A program made the position numbers and the translations under genes. From Phyto melanocephala (lineage: Eukaryota; Arthropoda; Insecta; Diptera; Rhinophoridae), in NCBI GenBank assembly GCA_941918925.1, contig OW799237.1, forward strand, positions 77,387,126 to 77,451,125: a stretch of 64,000 bases of DNA, in the 5' to 3' direction. The notes below the pieces were generated by a model. It did no database searches, had not been told where the DNA came from, and was given only the letters and a program-made list of their open reading frames with translations. Shown here in pieces: positions 35,008 through 46,430 of this stretch; position 1 is the first letter of the stretch, and each line of letters begins with the position of its first letter.

Positions 35008-35763
35008 CTAGAAAAGCCCGGCGCTCGTTGATACGCCCCTTAATGAATAAAAATGCATTTTGAATTTAAATTGAATATCAAGTGCAAAAAGCTAAAAATT
35101 ATAACTTTTTTTAATGGGCGTGGCACTACCCACTATTCTAATCACGAAACTGTATAGTCATGACAGCCCAATATGTGTGCAAAATTTCGGAAAAATCGAT
35201 CCAGTGCAAGAACCTCAAAATAATAATTTTTTGTTATGGGCGTGGCCCTGCCCACTTTTCTAATCACGAAATTATATAGTCATGACAGCTCAATGTGTGT
35301 GTGCAAAGTTTCAGACAAATCGGTCCAGTGCAAGTAGCTAAAAATGATAACTTATTTTTTATGGGCGTGGCACTGCCCACTTTCTAATCACGAAATTATA
35401 TAGTCATGACAGCTCAATGTGTGTGTGCAAAGTTTCAGACAAATCGGTCCAGTGCAAGTAGCTAAAAATGATAACTTATTTTTTATGGGCGTGGCACTGC
35501 CCACTTTCTAATCACGAAATTATATAGTCATGACAGCTCAATGTGTGTGTGCAAAGTTTCAGACAAATCGGTCCAGTGCAAGTACCTCACAATTATAACT
35601 TTTTAATGGTCGTTACCCCGCCCACTTTTTGCCACCCATAAACACTACCTGGAATGTGTACAACAACTTGCCAAAGTTTAAGTCCGATCGGTTTTACAGT
35701 TTCGGAGTCTATAGCTAACACACACACAGACAGACAGAGTTTCACTTTTATATATATAGAAGA
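35008..35763 (-). mobile_element. Non-autonomous Helitron, tandem-repeat family
   Basis: On the minus strand begins TCTTCTATATATATAAAAGT after A and ends GCGCCGGGCTTTTCTAG before T. Holds four 120-base units; the two at about 35281-35400 and 35401-35520 are nearly identical over their whole length, including GGTCCAGTGCAAGTAGCTAA, pointing to recent unit duplication. A damaged (CA)n is at 35717-35728. Confidence 0.8.
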
Positions 35764-36585
35764 TTAAAAAATATTTTTTTAAATAAAAGCTAAAAATGTT
35801 ATTTTAAAAGCTATTTTAAAACTAATTAATTTTGCATTCTTAGATGTCAAAGCGAATTTCTAACGCAACGCAAAGCAAAAGTTTTATCTGACATGGCCAT
35901 AAGGATTTTCAGAATTATGTTTTGTATGGCAATAGACTTCTCTATGCTACTGTATGTATGTATGTATGTACAAACTAAGTATAAACACTTGCTTAAAAGT
36001 TTCTTTTATGACAACCATTGTAAGATAATTTTTAATGTTTTGATTTAATTTGGTTTACAGAGAACAGTGTGGGGGGAGGAGTGGCGCGATATTTACTTTT
36101 TTGTTTACAAATAATATTATTTACAAACTATTAACTATTTACGCATACATTGAATAGTGTATATGTAATACATACATACATACAAACATTACTGTCGTGT
36201 CAAGATTTACAGACGTTAACACATCGAAACAATTTCGTTTAATTTAAATATTTTTAAAGACAATTGTTGATTGTGCCATGATGTAAACAATTTTTGTGGA
36301 TAGTTTAAATTATTTTTTTTTTTTTTTAAATTCAAAGCATACATTTCAATTTTCTATAGCCATAGCATACATTCGTTAAACAGTATCAAATAGAATGTTT
36401 TGAAAATACGACGCGTTCTTTAATACACACACCGGCATTATATTTAGAAGAAAATAAAAAAATAAAGACTGTCATAAAACAAAGGTGGAAGTATAAATAA
36501 ACTGCGGAATTATAAATGAAAAGTTATCTACTGAATAACAATGTCTTAAAATTATCGAACTTTTCCATTTCTGTCAACGATCAGT
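35764..36585. other. MESK2 intron, nothing recognised
   Basis: AT-rich with (TATG)n at 35951-35968 and (TACA)n at 36170-36185. Confidence 0.5.
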
Positions 36586-36589
36586 TGTC

Positions 36590-37015
36590 ATGACGAAAAA
36601 TTGTGGTCAACATTCTAATGCCAGATCTGCTCCTACAGCAATTATGATTAGAAATTTGATCTGCCGTTAAGAGGAACCGGGTTCAGTTATCAACCGTCCT
36701 AAAGGGGTCCTAATTCGCATTTTTCGCCCTGAATGTAACGTGAATGTTAAAATACCAGAATTTCCAAGGCTTCTTACAAAAAAAGGGGTGACTAGTTTCT
36801 TCTCCCAGCGGTATAGTTGTTTCAACAAGTTAGAGCGACAGCGCACAGTGCCAGGCAATCTATAGAACTACGCGTGAAATTTTGACGTACATTTAATTTT
36901 AGATATCCTTTGGCCAACTCGTTTGTCAGATTTAACCGCACCTTCCTAAAGACTTTTAAACAGCATTCGTATTACTCACAGCTACTGTAGCTTTTCGAGA
37001 GTACAAGTTTCCCTA
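36590..37015 (+). pseudogene. DD41D-type mariner transposase fragment
   Basis: The plus strand encodes, with stops, ARSAPTAIMIRNLICR then EEPGSVINRPKGVLIRIFRP (N-terminal HTH/linker region; the family normally reads RSAPTxxTIRNLVxKFxETGSV) and, after a gap, ILWPTRLSDLTAP, the block holding the third catalytic residue. The first two catalytic blocks are missing. No tips found. Confidence 0.6.
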
Positions 37016-37033
37016 GATATACTAGACCGACTT

Positions 37034-38413
37034 GTATACCCTTTACATGTGTTATCAAGGCTATATATAACTTCATCGCTACGATTGTAATTTCTATTAA
37101 TTTTCGACCCCATATAGTGTATATTTTCTGCAAGCTTATGAATTGGGGAGTCGATTAAGAAAAATGTCCGACTGCCCGAATGTTGGGTAATATCAAGTTA
37201 GAGAAGCCCCCACAGGTTGTACAAATCTGTTTATGGTATTAATTAATAATTTTCAGGAATCAATCGCTTTTGATATCCATCACAACCGCTTTTCAGAGAT
37301 ATAAGCAAATAAACACGACTACTTCTGTTTTTCCAATATTTTTACCACAAAAATTTAAATTATTCAGGTCTAGTGTAATTTATGGACAAGTTTGCTACTA
37401 TTTATAGATATGTTATGACTCTAGGGCTTTTCGACATATCGGCCACTAATCAGCTAAGTTATAGGCAAAATAAAAAACATAAAAAAAGACTAATAAATAT
37501 AAAATCGGCCACTAATCAGCAAAGTTATAGACAAAATTATGTAAAAGCTCCTAATTAGTTTTTGTTCACAAATTACAATCCATAGTCCCGAAAATTATTG
37601 CTGAGAAAAACTGGTCAATCGTTTCGAAGCACCAAAATACGAAATATAAAAAACTATAACAAATGTAAAATCCATGAAGATTTGTATTGCCACTACAAAA
37701 TGGCGTACAATAAATGTATATATGGGTCATACAATAAAAGGGCTTGACCAGAAGAATACAGCAAACTCTGTTTTTTCCCATATTTTTAGATATTATATGG
37801 CTCTAGAGATATTCGTGAAAATTTTTGGATGGAGAGTGCTCTAATGGTTAAAGTTATAAGCAAAAAATTTTTTTTTAAATATATATTCCAAAAATTTACA
37901 AACGAAAATCAATTTTTTGTAGTTTCTAGACAACAGAGTGAGTCAATATTGGTATCATCTGAAAGGACTTGGCGCAATACACTATAAAAAAATTAAAATT
38001 CATGTTGGCTGCCACTACAAAATGGAGGACTATAAATTTATATATGGACCAAATCTGGTTTTTTCAAATGTAACTTCTTAACCCGCCTCAATATTGGTAT
38101 CAAATGAAATGGCTTAACCAGTAGAATACAGTAAATTATTAAAAAAATTAAAATCCAAGATGGCGTCTAAAACAAAATGGCGGATCAAATTATTTTAACC
38201 CCATCAATATGGGTATCAAATAAAAGGAAGTGACTAGTAGAATACAGTTAACTACGTAGAAATTCAAAATCGAGGATGGCGTCGGAAATAATAAGGAAAA
38301 ATGGTATAGAACATGAAATATAGGTTAAGCTACGATATGGAATTATACTTATGTACATGAGGGTGAAGAGTATTATCAGATTCGGCACGGCCGAATAGAG
38401 CACTCTTACTTGT
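37034..38413 (+). mobile_element. DINE-1/HINE-like long element
   Basis: Starts GTATACCCTTTACATGTGTT, has the CGACCCCATATAGTGTATAT block, and ends hairpin ATTCGGCACGGCCGAAT then AGAGCACTCTTACTTGTT. The body has repeated phrases (CCATCAATATGGGTATCAAA, AAATGGCGGA) shared with 19966-21848, so the two form one long subfamily in opposite orientation. Confidence 0.72.
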
Positions 38414-38681
38414 TTTTAATATGAATGTAGTCTAAGAAGCAAGTTAAAAAACAAGAGAGAATGAACGTCGCATGTTTAAGTCACGAAAATGCAACGATTT
38501 TTAAACATGAAAAAACGGCATACGAAATGTAGTGATTGAACTACATACCAGTGAAACAAGCCGAGTCAAAATTTTCGGCGGCGGCGGCTGAGCAGTTTTT
38601 AGGCGGCGGCTATAACAAATCGGAAATCGGAGGCTCAAAATTTCAAAGTGACGTCACTAAAAAAATTTAAAAAAAATCTAA
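38414..38681. other. MESK2 intron, GGC-rich patch
   Basis: A patch at 38575-38612 reads CGGCGGCGGCGGCTGAGC and GGCGGCGGCTATAA, unusual for this AT-rich window. No gene or element assigned. Confidence 0.4.
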
Positions 38682-39211
38682 TGCTCTAAACACATAGACG
38701 ACAGCAGACAGCAAGCAGCAATATGTCAAAAATAAAATCCATGTGTTTAAATGAAAACGATTATTTTGACGGCAGCACAGCAGCACGACTGCACAACAGC
38801 ATTTGCTGCTGCTGCCAACTTAGGCTATTTTCTATTTTGACGGGCAGCAATAAAAAAATATAGTGTTGCCAATATATACTTATATTAAATTGGAAAAATA
38901 GAACGAAAACTTATTTTTGATATTAAACATAAAAGAACATTACAAAAATACAATAAAGAAATAAATTTATGTGTTTTTGTAGTTTTTCGTGATATTTTTA
39001 CATTTTTTTATCAATAACTTTAATTTTATTCATTATAAAATATACATGCGGCATCCCTGAAATTTGTATTGCTAAAATGCACATCAGCTGATTATTATGT
39101 TGTTGCTGTCTTCAAAATAATTATGAAGCTGACTTCAGAGCAGCATTTGAAGTTGGCAGCATTTGAAGCCTTGAAGTTGTGAAGTCTGCTGGCGTCTATG
39201 TGTTTAGAGCT
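38682..39211. mobile_element. CAG-rich foldback MITE
   Basis: Tips TGCTCTAAACACATAGACGA then CAGCAGAC at the left, and GTCTGCTGGCGTCTATGTGT then TTAGAGCT at the right, one internal mismatch over 26 bases, flanked by TAA at 38679-38681 and 39212-39214. The left arm is dense in CAG/CTG (GCACAGCAGCACGACTGCAC). Three-base TAA duplication suggests PIF/Harbinger affinity. 530 bases, non-coding. Confidence 0.75.
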
Positions 39212-39828
39212 TAACGGTAATATTTCACTAAATTTCGAGGAGGTGTTCGAGGATGCTGACCTTTTCTTGTAAATAATTTTAATGCCAACAAGTTAAGTGA
39301 ACGAAATTGTTTTATAAATAGTTGCTTTGTAAAAAATACGAATTTTTCGCAATTCCACAAGACTTAAACCTTATATGTAAAAAATGTATTATTTCACATA
39401 ATTTTGCTTTTATTTAAGGATATAAAATTGCCTTTGATTTTACCTTAAGATACGTTAAAAATTTTGATTTTTTAGATCACTTTAAGAGATGTCTACTTTT
39501 TGTTTGCAGGGTATATGCACTCTGCCTTCGAAACACAAGAATAACTATGTGTATTTAATGTTTGAATGAAATTTAAAGTTTCGTAGCAAATTGAAGCTGA
39601 AAATTTTATAGCGATTTGTTATGACTACATAATATTTATTAAAAAAAAAACAAATTTTCGACTTATTTTCCCTGCTTCATATCGTAAAACGCAAAGGAAA
39701 CGAAAACATTAGCAATCACGCCAACATGCCATAATGCGATCAATAAAATAATTAAATATAATTTTGATTTCGTTTGCATTTTAGCAAATTGTTACGTAAA
39801 CATATATGTATGTATGTATGTACATATC

Positions 39829-40060
39829 GATGGTCACAGGTAGAAAGGCTCTTTAACTTAACAGGAGTAGAAAAAAACGTAACAGAAACTGTATTATCAT
39901 AATGTAATATCTATTGTAAAAATTCTTATAAAACTGTTGTTTTTGATACTATTACATTGACTTTTTGTGTCGAGCTGTATTTGTGTGAAATCTATTGAAA
40001 TCACCGAAAAACTCAATTTCGTAAAAAATACGAGTTAGGGCCTTTCTACTTGTGACCATC
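39829..40060. mobile_element. Short MITE with GATGGTCACA tips
   Basis: 232 bases with 22-base imperfect tips: GATGGTCACAGGTAGAAAGG on the left and CCTTTCTACTTGTGACCATC on the right. Flanks share CATAT, perhaps a short target duplication. It sits at the end of a (TATG)n tract. Family not recognised. Confidence 0.68.
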
Positions 40061-41364
40061 CATATGTGTGTATAAATATTTAAGGGTTCAAAGGTACCTA
40101 CTTATTAAATGATTATTAATTTGCAGGTTTTCGAGAAGTTTTATTTTTTAATTGTAGCTTAAACACTAATAAAAATTGCAAAGAATTTATGCCACATTAA
40201 TGCTATAATAAAAATACTTCTAAAATTACTAAAAATTATATTTTGAAAGTATGTCATTTAAATTAGGAAAGTATTGAAGAACGTTCTTAGCAAATATATA
40301 AATCCAGCTGGAATTGTTAATGTTTAACTCAAGACTATTTTGTGTTATTTTAGAGATTTTTATTATTTAAACGTTGTGTCACATTTTTTTAATACAAAAA
40401 AAAATATTTTCATTGTATTTCATAAAAACAACAAAAAGTTTAATATAATTAGCATTAAACTCTAACCGTCGCGACTAATATACAAATGTAATGTGGCGTG
40501 CGTTTTTAACTAAAACTTTTTTTTTTATTAAAAGTAGTTATTGCTGTTTTGTGGCATGGCAGGTATGTGCTACATATTTTTATTTGACTCACTTATTACG
40601 TCATTCATACACACATGCATACATTATTGAAAAAGCAGACAGTCGGTGCTTGACTCAACATGGAAAATTACGTATAACAATTTTCGCTAAGACAAAAAAT
40701 ATCTATAGAGTTTTACAAAATTGTATACAATTTTTTTGCATTTGCTTTATTCGAGTTCAAATCGATACGAAGGTTACAAAATAGGTAGATAGAATGAAAA
40801 ACAAATTTGGAGGCACGTCGTAGCTCGCTGTTTTAAAAATAAATACAAAAAATTATGTTCACTTTTTATAGGCAGATCGCCAACTTTTTTATTTTATAGT
40901 ATGAAGGAAGTTTATTTAGTATTTGAGAAAACAAAACAAAAAAAAAAACGAACCCACACAAGCCGTTACACGGAATTCATAGATTATGGAAATAAATAAC
41001 GCAAAAAATTATAATTTTGAGAGGAAGTAAAACACACACATTTAAGCGAAATCAAATTAAGCAACATTTTTACGTGCTTATGTATGGATACATGTTTCTA
41101 CATACATTAAATGACGTTTATATGCTTTCATTACTGAAATAAAAACTATTTCGTAAAACATAAAACAAAAAAATATTACAAAACATAACCAGCAGCGAGA
41201 TATTACATATAAAAGAAAAACCAGCATAGAACAAGTAAGAGAAATTGTTCTTTTCAGCAATCCCGAATTTTACATACTCACCATCAACAGTTTAATATTC
41301 ATGCATACAACATTTTTAAAACCTTATTTTTATGACATTCGAATGCCTAATGTTCTTAGTTGTC
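40061..41364. other. MESK2 intron, nothing recognised
   Basis: AT-rich. A 97-codon frame at 40491-40784 has no recognisable domain and AT-driven composition. Confidence 0.5.
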
Positions 41365-41495
41365 TTTTTATACCCTTCACACAGTGAAAAAGGGTATATA
41401 TAGGTTTGTCATTCCGTTTGTAATTTCTACAATTTTCATTTCCGACCCCATAAAGTATATATTTTCTGAAAGCTTATGAATAGGGCAGTCGATTA
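41365..41495 (+). mobile_element. DINE-1/HINE-like 5' end fragment
   Basis: TTTTTATACCCTTCACACAG through GGGCAGTCGATTAAG, then similarity stops abruptly. Only the 5' block is present. Confidence 0.75.
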
Positions 41496-41615
41496 AGCAA
41501 GACGAATTGATCTGATAATTTTGTTGGAATAAAATAAAAAAAAAATGAATCAGCTGTTTTTATAAGGTCACCTTTTCAATCCACCTTGGATATAAACAAA
41601 TATTTTATTAATACA

Positions 41616-42205
41616 CTAGCTAATCCGGCAAACTTTGTTTTGCCATATAAATTATTTCTATGAAATATTTTTTACATAAAAAAAAAAAACGTAAACCATA
41701 CGTGTTTTATGGTACGCTATCTATCTTAGTTTAAAATTTCATCAAAGTCGTTGCGTTATTTAGGTGAGGCATAAATTTTCCCCATGCGGTGAGTCACCCT
41801 AAATATTTAGGAGTATGAAAAATAGATGTTGACCGATTATTAAACGTTTATTTCTGCATTGGCTGGACTATAAATTGTGTACAATTTGAAGAAAAATACT
41901 AAAAACTATATCGATGCAAGTACATAATTAAAAAAAGTGGGCGTTAAAGTAGGCGTGGTAAAAAATATCCTATTAATCATATCAGAGTCTTAGTTATATT
42001 ATGTAAAAGTTTCTAGATCGGTCCAGCAGTCTGGCCTTCCTGAGGGGGCGTGAAAAAAAGGCGTGGTGTTGAGGGGTATGAAAAATATATGTTGACCGAT
42101 TATCAGTTCTACCCGATGAGCACACAAAATTTCATGAAAATAGGTCGAGCCATTTCAAAGGAGTTCAATTACAAACACCACGACACGAGAATTTTATATA
42201 TTAGA
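41616..42205 (-). mobile_element. Non-autonomous Helitron, third family
   Basis: On the minus strand starts TCTAATATATAAAATTCTCG and ends AAGTTTGCCGGATTAGCTAG before T. A related start (TATATAAAATTCACGTGTCA) is at 63401. The 5' flank base is T rather than the canonical A, so the exact 5' edge is uncertain. Non-coding, with GGGCGTGAAAAAAAGGCGTGG phrases. Confidence 0.6.
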
Positions 42206-43875
42206 ATTTTTTTCTTTTATAATCATTGTAATTAATCAAAAGTTTTAACAGTTTTTTAAAAGACCAAAACACACAAATAATTTATATTATTTAAGGCAGG
42301 ATTCTTTTTTTTGTAAATTACAATTGTTATCGATATTTGGTAAATAAAAAAAATACAACAACAAACCAAGTTTCTGATACAAACTTTCGAAAATCACAAA
42401 TACAACAATGTACTACAGATGGAATTAAAAGATTATGTACCTGCATCTATACAACATTAAATTTTTTTTATTATGGATACCTCGTCTACGTGTACTCTTT
42501 TTAGAAGCAATTGCATAATAACAAGATGTGGAGGAGGATGAAGTAATATATAATGTTGGTTATGAAAAACAAATGTTTCTAAAGAAGTAATGTGAATGAC
42601 AAATGTAAGTGAACAAAGTTTAAACATGATGAAAGCTGATGAGGAAGTTTCGAAAAAGAAATATATCTATTCATAAAGATGGAAAAATGTAGAATTTAAA
42701 AACAATGTACAGACTTAATAGAGTGGGTTAATAGACAACTAATACAAATATATGTATGTATGTACATAGGTATGTTCAGAACAACTGGGAGTTGTGCAAT
42801 AATATGGGTCAAACTTATTCAACTTACTACTAGTTAATATTGAAGATTTAATGATGAGTATTGATATTTGGTGTGATAATGAAAGTTAAGAGATGCATAT
42901 TATTAAATAAACATGTATTAAGGTACTGAGAAATTATTAACGGTTTAATTTTATAATATCAAGTGTATGTAAGTAATAAATCAATAGTGAGTGATTGTTG
43001 TGATGAAAATGCCCTCATACGAGTATTAACGGCATAAATTATAACAATATAAAAATATCTTTAATGTATTTACCTGGTATTTGTTGTCTTCTTAAAAAAA
43101 CAAGTAGAACTTATATGCACTATATAAGTATGTAAATATGTATATAGGTATTTAGATTTTGTTGTTGCTTTTATAAAATGTATCAGCAGAGGTCGTTGTG
43201 TGGTTTGCTTTTTTTTAAATTTCAACTCACTTTTTTTTTTATTATTTACGAATATGTATCAAGGTTTTTTGCTAGTAAAATTAAACGGCAATTTCCCATA
43301 TACTTTATTGAAGTGCGTTTTTTATTTATAATTATTTTATTAGAAAGATTTTGCTTGTTTACTTTAGTATAGTAGTTGTTCGTTGAAAAATCAATAATCT
43401 TTTTGTCCTTTTTATTTATTACTTATTATAAGCAAAATAAAAAATACACATACAAACACATAACACACAGATACAATCAATACGAATCTTTTGCTTTTTA
43501 CGTAATTTGCAATTTTAACTCCGGAAAATGTTGAGCTTTATTTCGTTGTTAAATGAAAATTTCAGTTAATTATTCTTTTCTCACAATATTTCTATATTTT
43601 CCTTTCTTTATCTTTATTTTAAAGACGATTGCCAAAAACAACCCAAATGCTTCTATGTCAAAATGAAAACTAATTGGAATTTTTGAATCGATGCGAAAAA
43701 AACATACTAAATAAAAATACTTTTTTTAACGTTGTATAAAATTGTACTAAATTAGTGTTGTCAGATTGTTGTGCTATCCCCAATTCGGAGAATATTTTTG
43801 CAAAATGGGAATAACAACTTTTTTGTATATGTTGACATTAAGTAGCCCCTAAATAATCTGCATTGATAATAATAA
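42206..43875. other. MESK2 intron, nothing recognised
   Basis: AT-rich with a (TATG)n patch at 42752-42772; no coding sequence or terminal repeats recognised. Confidence 0.5.
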
Positions 43876-44008
43876 AGGTGGAGTTACATACCATCCGTTC
43901 ATGCGTTGTTGCGTTTGATACTTTTTCACCTTTTTATACGTTTCTAAACTCAAGTTACACACAATGCGTTTTATGCATCAACTCTTATGTTTTAATCAGC
44001 TGTTGTGT

Positions 44009-45422
44009 TAGGATTGCCATTCGTACTGTTTTAAACAGTACATGTACTGTTTTTTGTAATGTGTACTGTTATATTCACAATACCTAAAACAGTACGAAAA
44101 AGTACTGTTTTTTATATTTGTACTGTTTTTGGATACACATGTATTGAGTTTTGTAATTTTTTGAAGAATGAAATAGGAAAAAATTGTATTGTTAAATGTG
44201 TACAAAAAAGGGATAAATATTTATAATTTATTTTTGAATTAACTTTTTTTGTAAGCATAAATTATTTTCTTTTATATAACTATACCACCTCTATTTGTGT
44301 TGTATAATTATTTATTGAATTTTAAAAATTATCAAATGTATTCATTTTAAAAATTCAATTGACTTTTTTTAGAATTTTTTTAACAATATTTAATTAGTAC
44401 TTTTGGATTACTATATATAATTTAAAAAATATCAATTTTAAATGACAAATTATCAATTTTAAAGTAGACTTTACTTTATTGTTCATAAAAATTGTTATTG
44501 TCTTTAAAATCAACTTCAAAAAAATTATTAAAAGTAATATTATAGTCGACTTTAACAAGAAATGTTTTCTTTTTGTTGAGCCTAAATATTATTTTCTTAA
44601 ATATTGTTAAATATTGATTTTAAGTTCAATAACAATTTCTATGCGTGATAGATTAAGTGCCATTATTACAGCTTGTCTTTAGTTAAAGGTAGGATTTTGT
44701 CTGTTCGATAAATAGCTTTGCATTATTACATCTTCCATTTTTTATTGTTATTATTATTAAATTTAATAATATTTAATGAATAAAAAATAATAAATTAAGG
44801 GTTTATAATGCAAAGCCATTTATCTGCCAAACAAAATTCTGCCTTTAGCTAACGGCAAGTTGTAATAATGGCCCTAAGTCTACTTAAGAATTGATAATTT
44901 GTCAATTACAAGTGATATTTTTTACGTTATAAATAGTATTCCAAAAGTATTAATGGAATATTATTGTAATTTTAAGAAACAAATTAATTGAATTTGCATA
45001 TTATAGATAATTTCAAAATTCAACTCGTAGTTTTTGAAATTCAATTACCAATTTCGAAATTCTATTTACTATTTTTTAAATATAATTAATAACTTTTGAA
45101 ATACATTAGATCATTTTCAAAATAAAGTTTGAAAATATAGTGCATAATTCTGAAATATAGTCGAAAATGTTAAAGCTCTGGTATTTCGTTTATTCAAACT
45201 AGTATCAATATTAAAATTGAAAAACGACGTTAAATTTGTGTTTTTGACCACGTGTTTACATGTTTTTATATTTCTTCTTAACTATTTTTAAATAAAAATG
45301 TGGTGTATTGAAGTAAAAGTTATGTTATCAAAATCAAAATGTACTGTTTTTCTTTTTTTTTTTAAATTACTGTTTTTCCCCCTCAATGTACTTTTTTTCA
45401 CTTTTCAAATATGGCAACCCTA
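44009..45422. mobile_element. hAT-like element with GTACTGTTTT subterminal repeats
   Basis: Tips TAGGATTGCCAT and ATGGCAACCCTA, flanked by the 8-base duplication TGTTGTGT at 44001-44008 and 45423-45430. The left end carries many GTACTGTTTT motifs in both orientations (44025-44130), again at 45340-45370, likely former transposase-binding sites. Same tips as the element at 60526-61277. No transposase recognised; a Harbinger-like MITE sits inside. Confidence 0.85.
44657..44874. mobile_element. PIF/Harbinger-like foldback MITE
   Basis: 218 bases, almost wholly self-complementary: left arm GTGCCATTATTACAGCTTGT, right arm inverted GGGCCATTATTACAACTTGC, with homology continuing for about 85 bases (AAAGGTAGGATTTTGTCTGT against AAAGGCAGAATTTTGTTTGG). 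TAA at 44654-44656 and 44875-44877. Same tips as 2518-3577. Confidence 0.85.
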
Positions 45423-46070
45423 TGTTGTGTTTATATTTTTATTAACTAAAAACAATTTTGCCAAAATGGAAAGTAAAATTGACAATTTAAGGGCATTTAT
45501 GGAATTCATTTAGTTTATGTACATGATATTTTGTGCTACAAAAAGTTCAAAAATAACACAAGCATCAATAAGCATCTCCTCCATTGCACTTGTTTTCTTT
45601 TAATAATAAACAGAGATGACACTCAGCACATAATAATTATCGATAAGTGGAATAAAAATTTTGGTAATGAAAAAATTGTGTTTAAAATTAGTTTTTATGA
45701 ATGTTTTTCTTAAAAGTAATTGTAAACTTTATTTCGAATGCTTTTTCTTTTATTAAAAACATTTTTTAATACAAAAAAATTAAAAAAATAAATCCACCAC
45801 ACAATCAGATTTATCGATAACATCGACAAAAAAATATTATTTGTCATCCATGGCTATCAACAACAGCTGACATTTATTCACCTTTTATGCGACGGATACA
45901 AAAGTAGAAAGTAAACCTACTTTGCTGCGTTGATACGTTTATGCATTCTATGCGTTTTGCCGTGTAACTTGTCACATACAATTACACTGATTCTACTTTT
46001 TGACTGATGCATAAAACGGAACAACGGATAGAACGCATGGTATGTAACTCCAGCTTAATAATAATAAGCA

Positions 46071-46208
46071 GTTTTTTTTTTCTATTGAGCTTGAGATCAC
46101 TTTTTTAAATAAAAAATAGTTTTAATTTTATTTTCCGATATTTCGCTACCACAATAGAAAAAACAACTGTTTATATAAATTAAAAAGATCGAAAACATTA
46201 ATTTATTA

Positions 46209-46264
<56 letters not shown>

Positions 46265-46430
46265 CAGTTGTTTTTTCTATTAAGCTTGAGATCACTTTTT
46301 TGAATAAAAAATAGTTTTAATTTTATTTTCCGAGATTTCGCTACCACAATAGAAAAAACAACTGTTTATATAAATTAAAAAAAAAAAAGAAAACATTAAT
46401 TTATTAAATAATAATAATAATAATTCGTGT
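46071..46430. repeat. Tandem duplication of about 195 bases with (TAA)n
   Basis: TTCTATTGAGCTTGAGATCA at 46080 recurs as TTCTATTAAGCTTGAGATCA at 46275, and the next about 150 bases match closely, each copy followed by a (TAA)/(ATA) microsatellite (46205-46260; 46408-46423). Each unit also contains the inverted pair GTTTTTTCTAT / ATAGAAAAAAC, so the unit may be a small MITE duplicated through the microsatellite. Confidence 0.75.

Larger units (their letters stand above)
43876..46055. mobile_element. TIR element with TAA duplication, outer shell of a three-level nest
   Basis: Tips AGGTGGAGTTACATACCATC and, inverted at the right, AGCTGGAGTTACATACCATG; flanked by TAA at 43873-43875 and 46056-46058. 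Removing the hAT insertion (44009-45422 plus one TSD copy) leaves about 760 bases. The remaining interior has short frames but no recognised transposase. PIF/Harbinger affinity is inferred from the 3-base duplication only. Confidence 0.75.
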
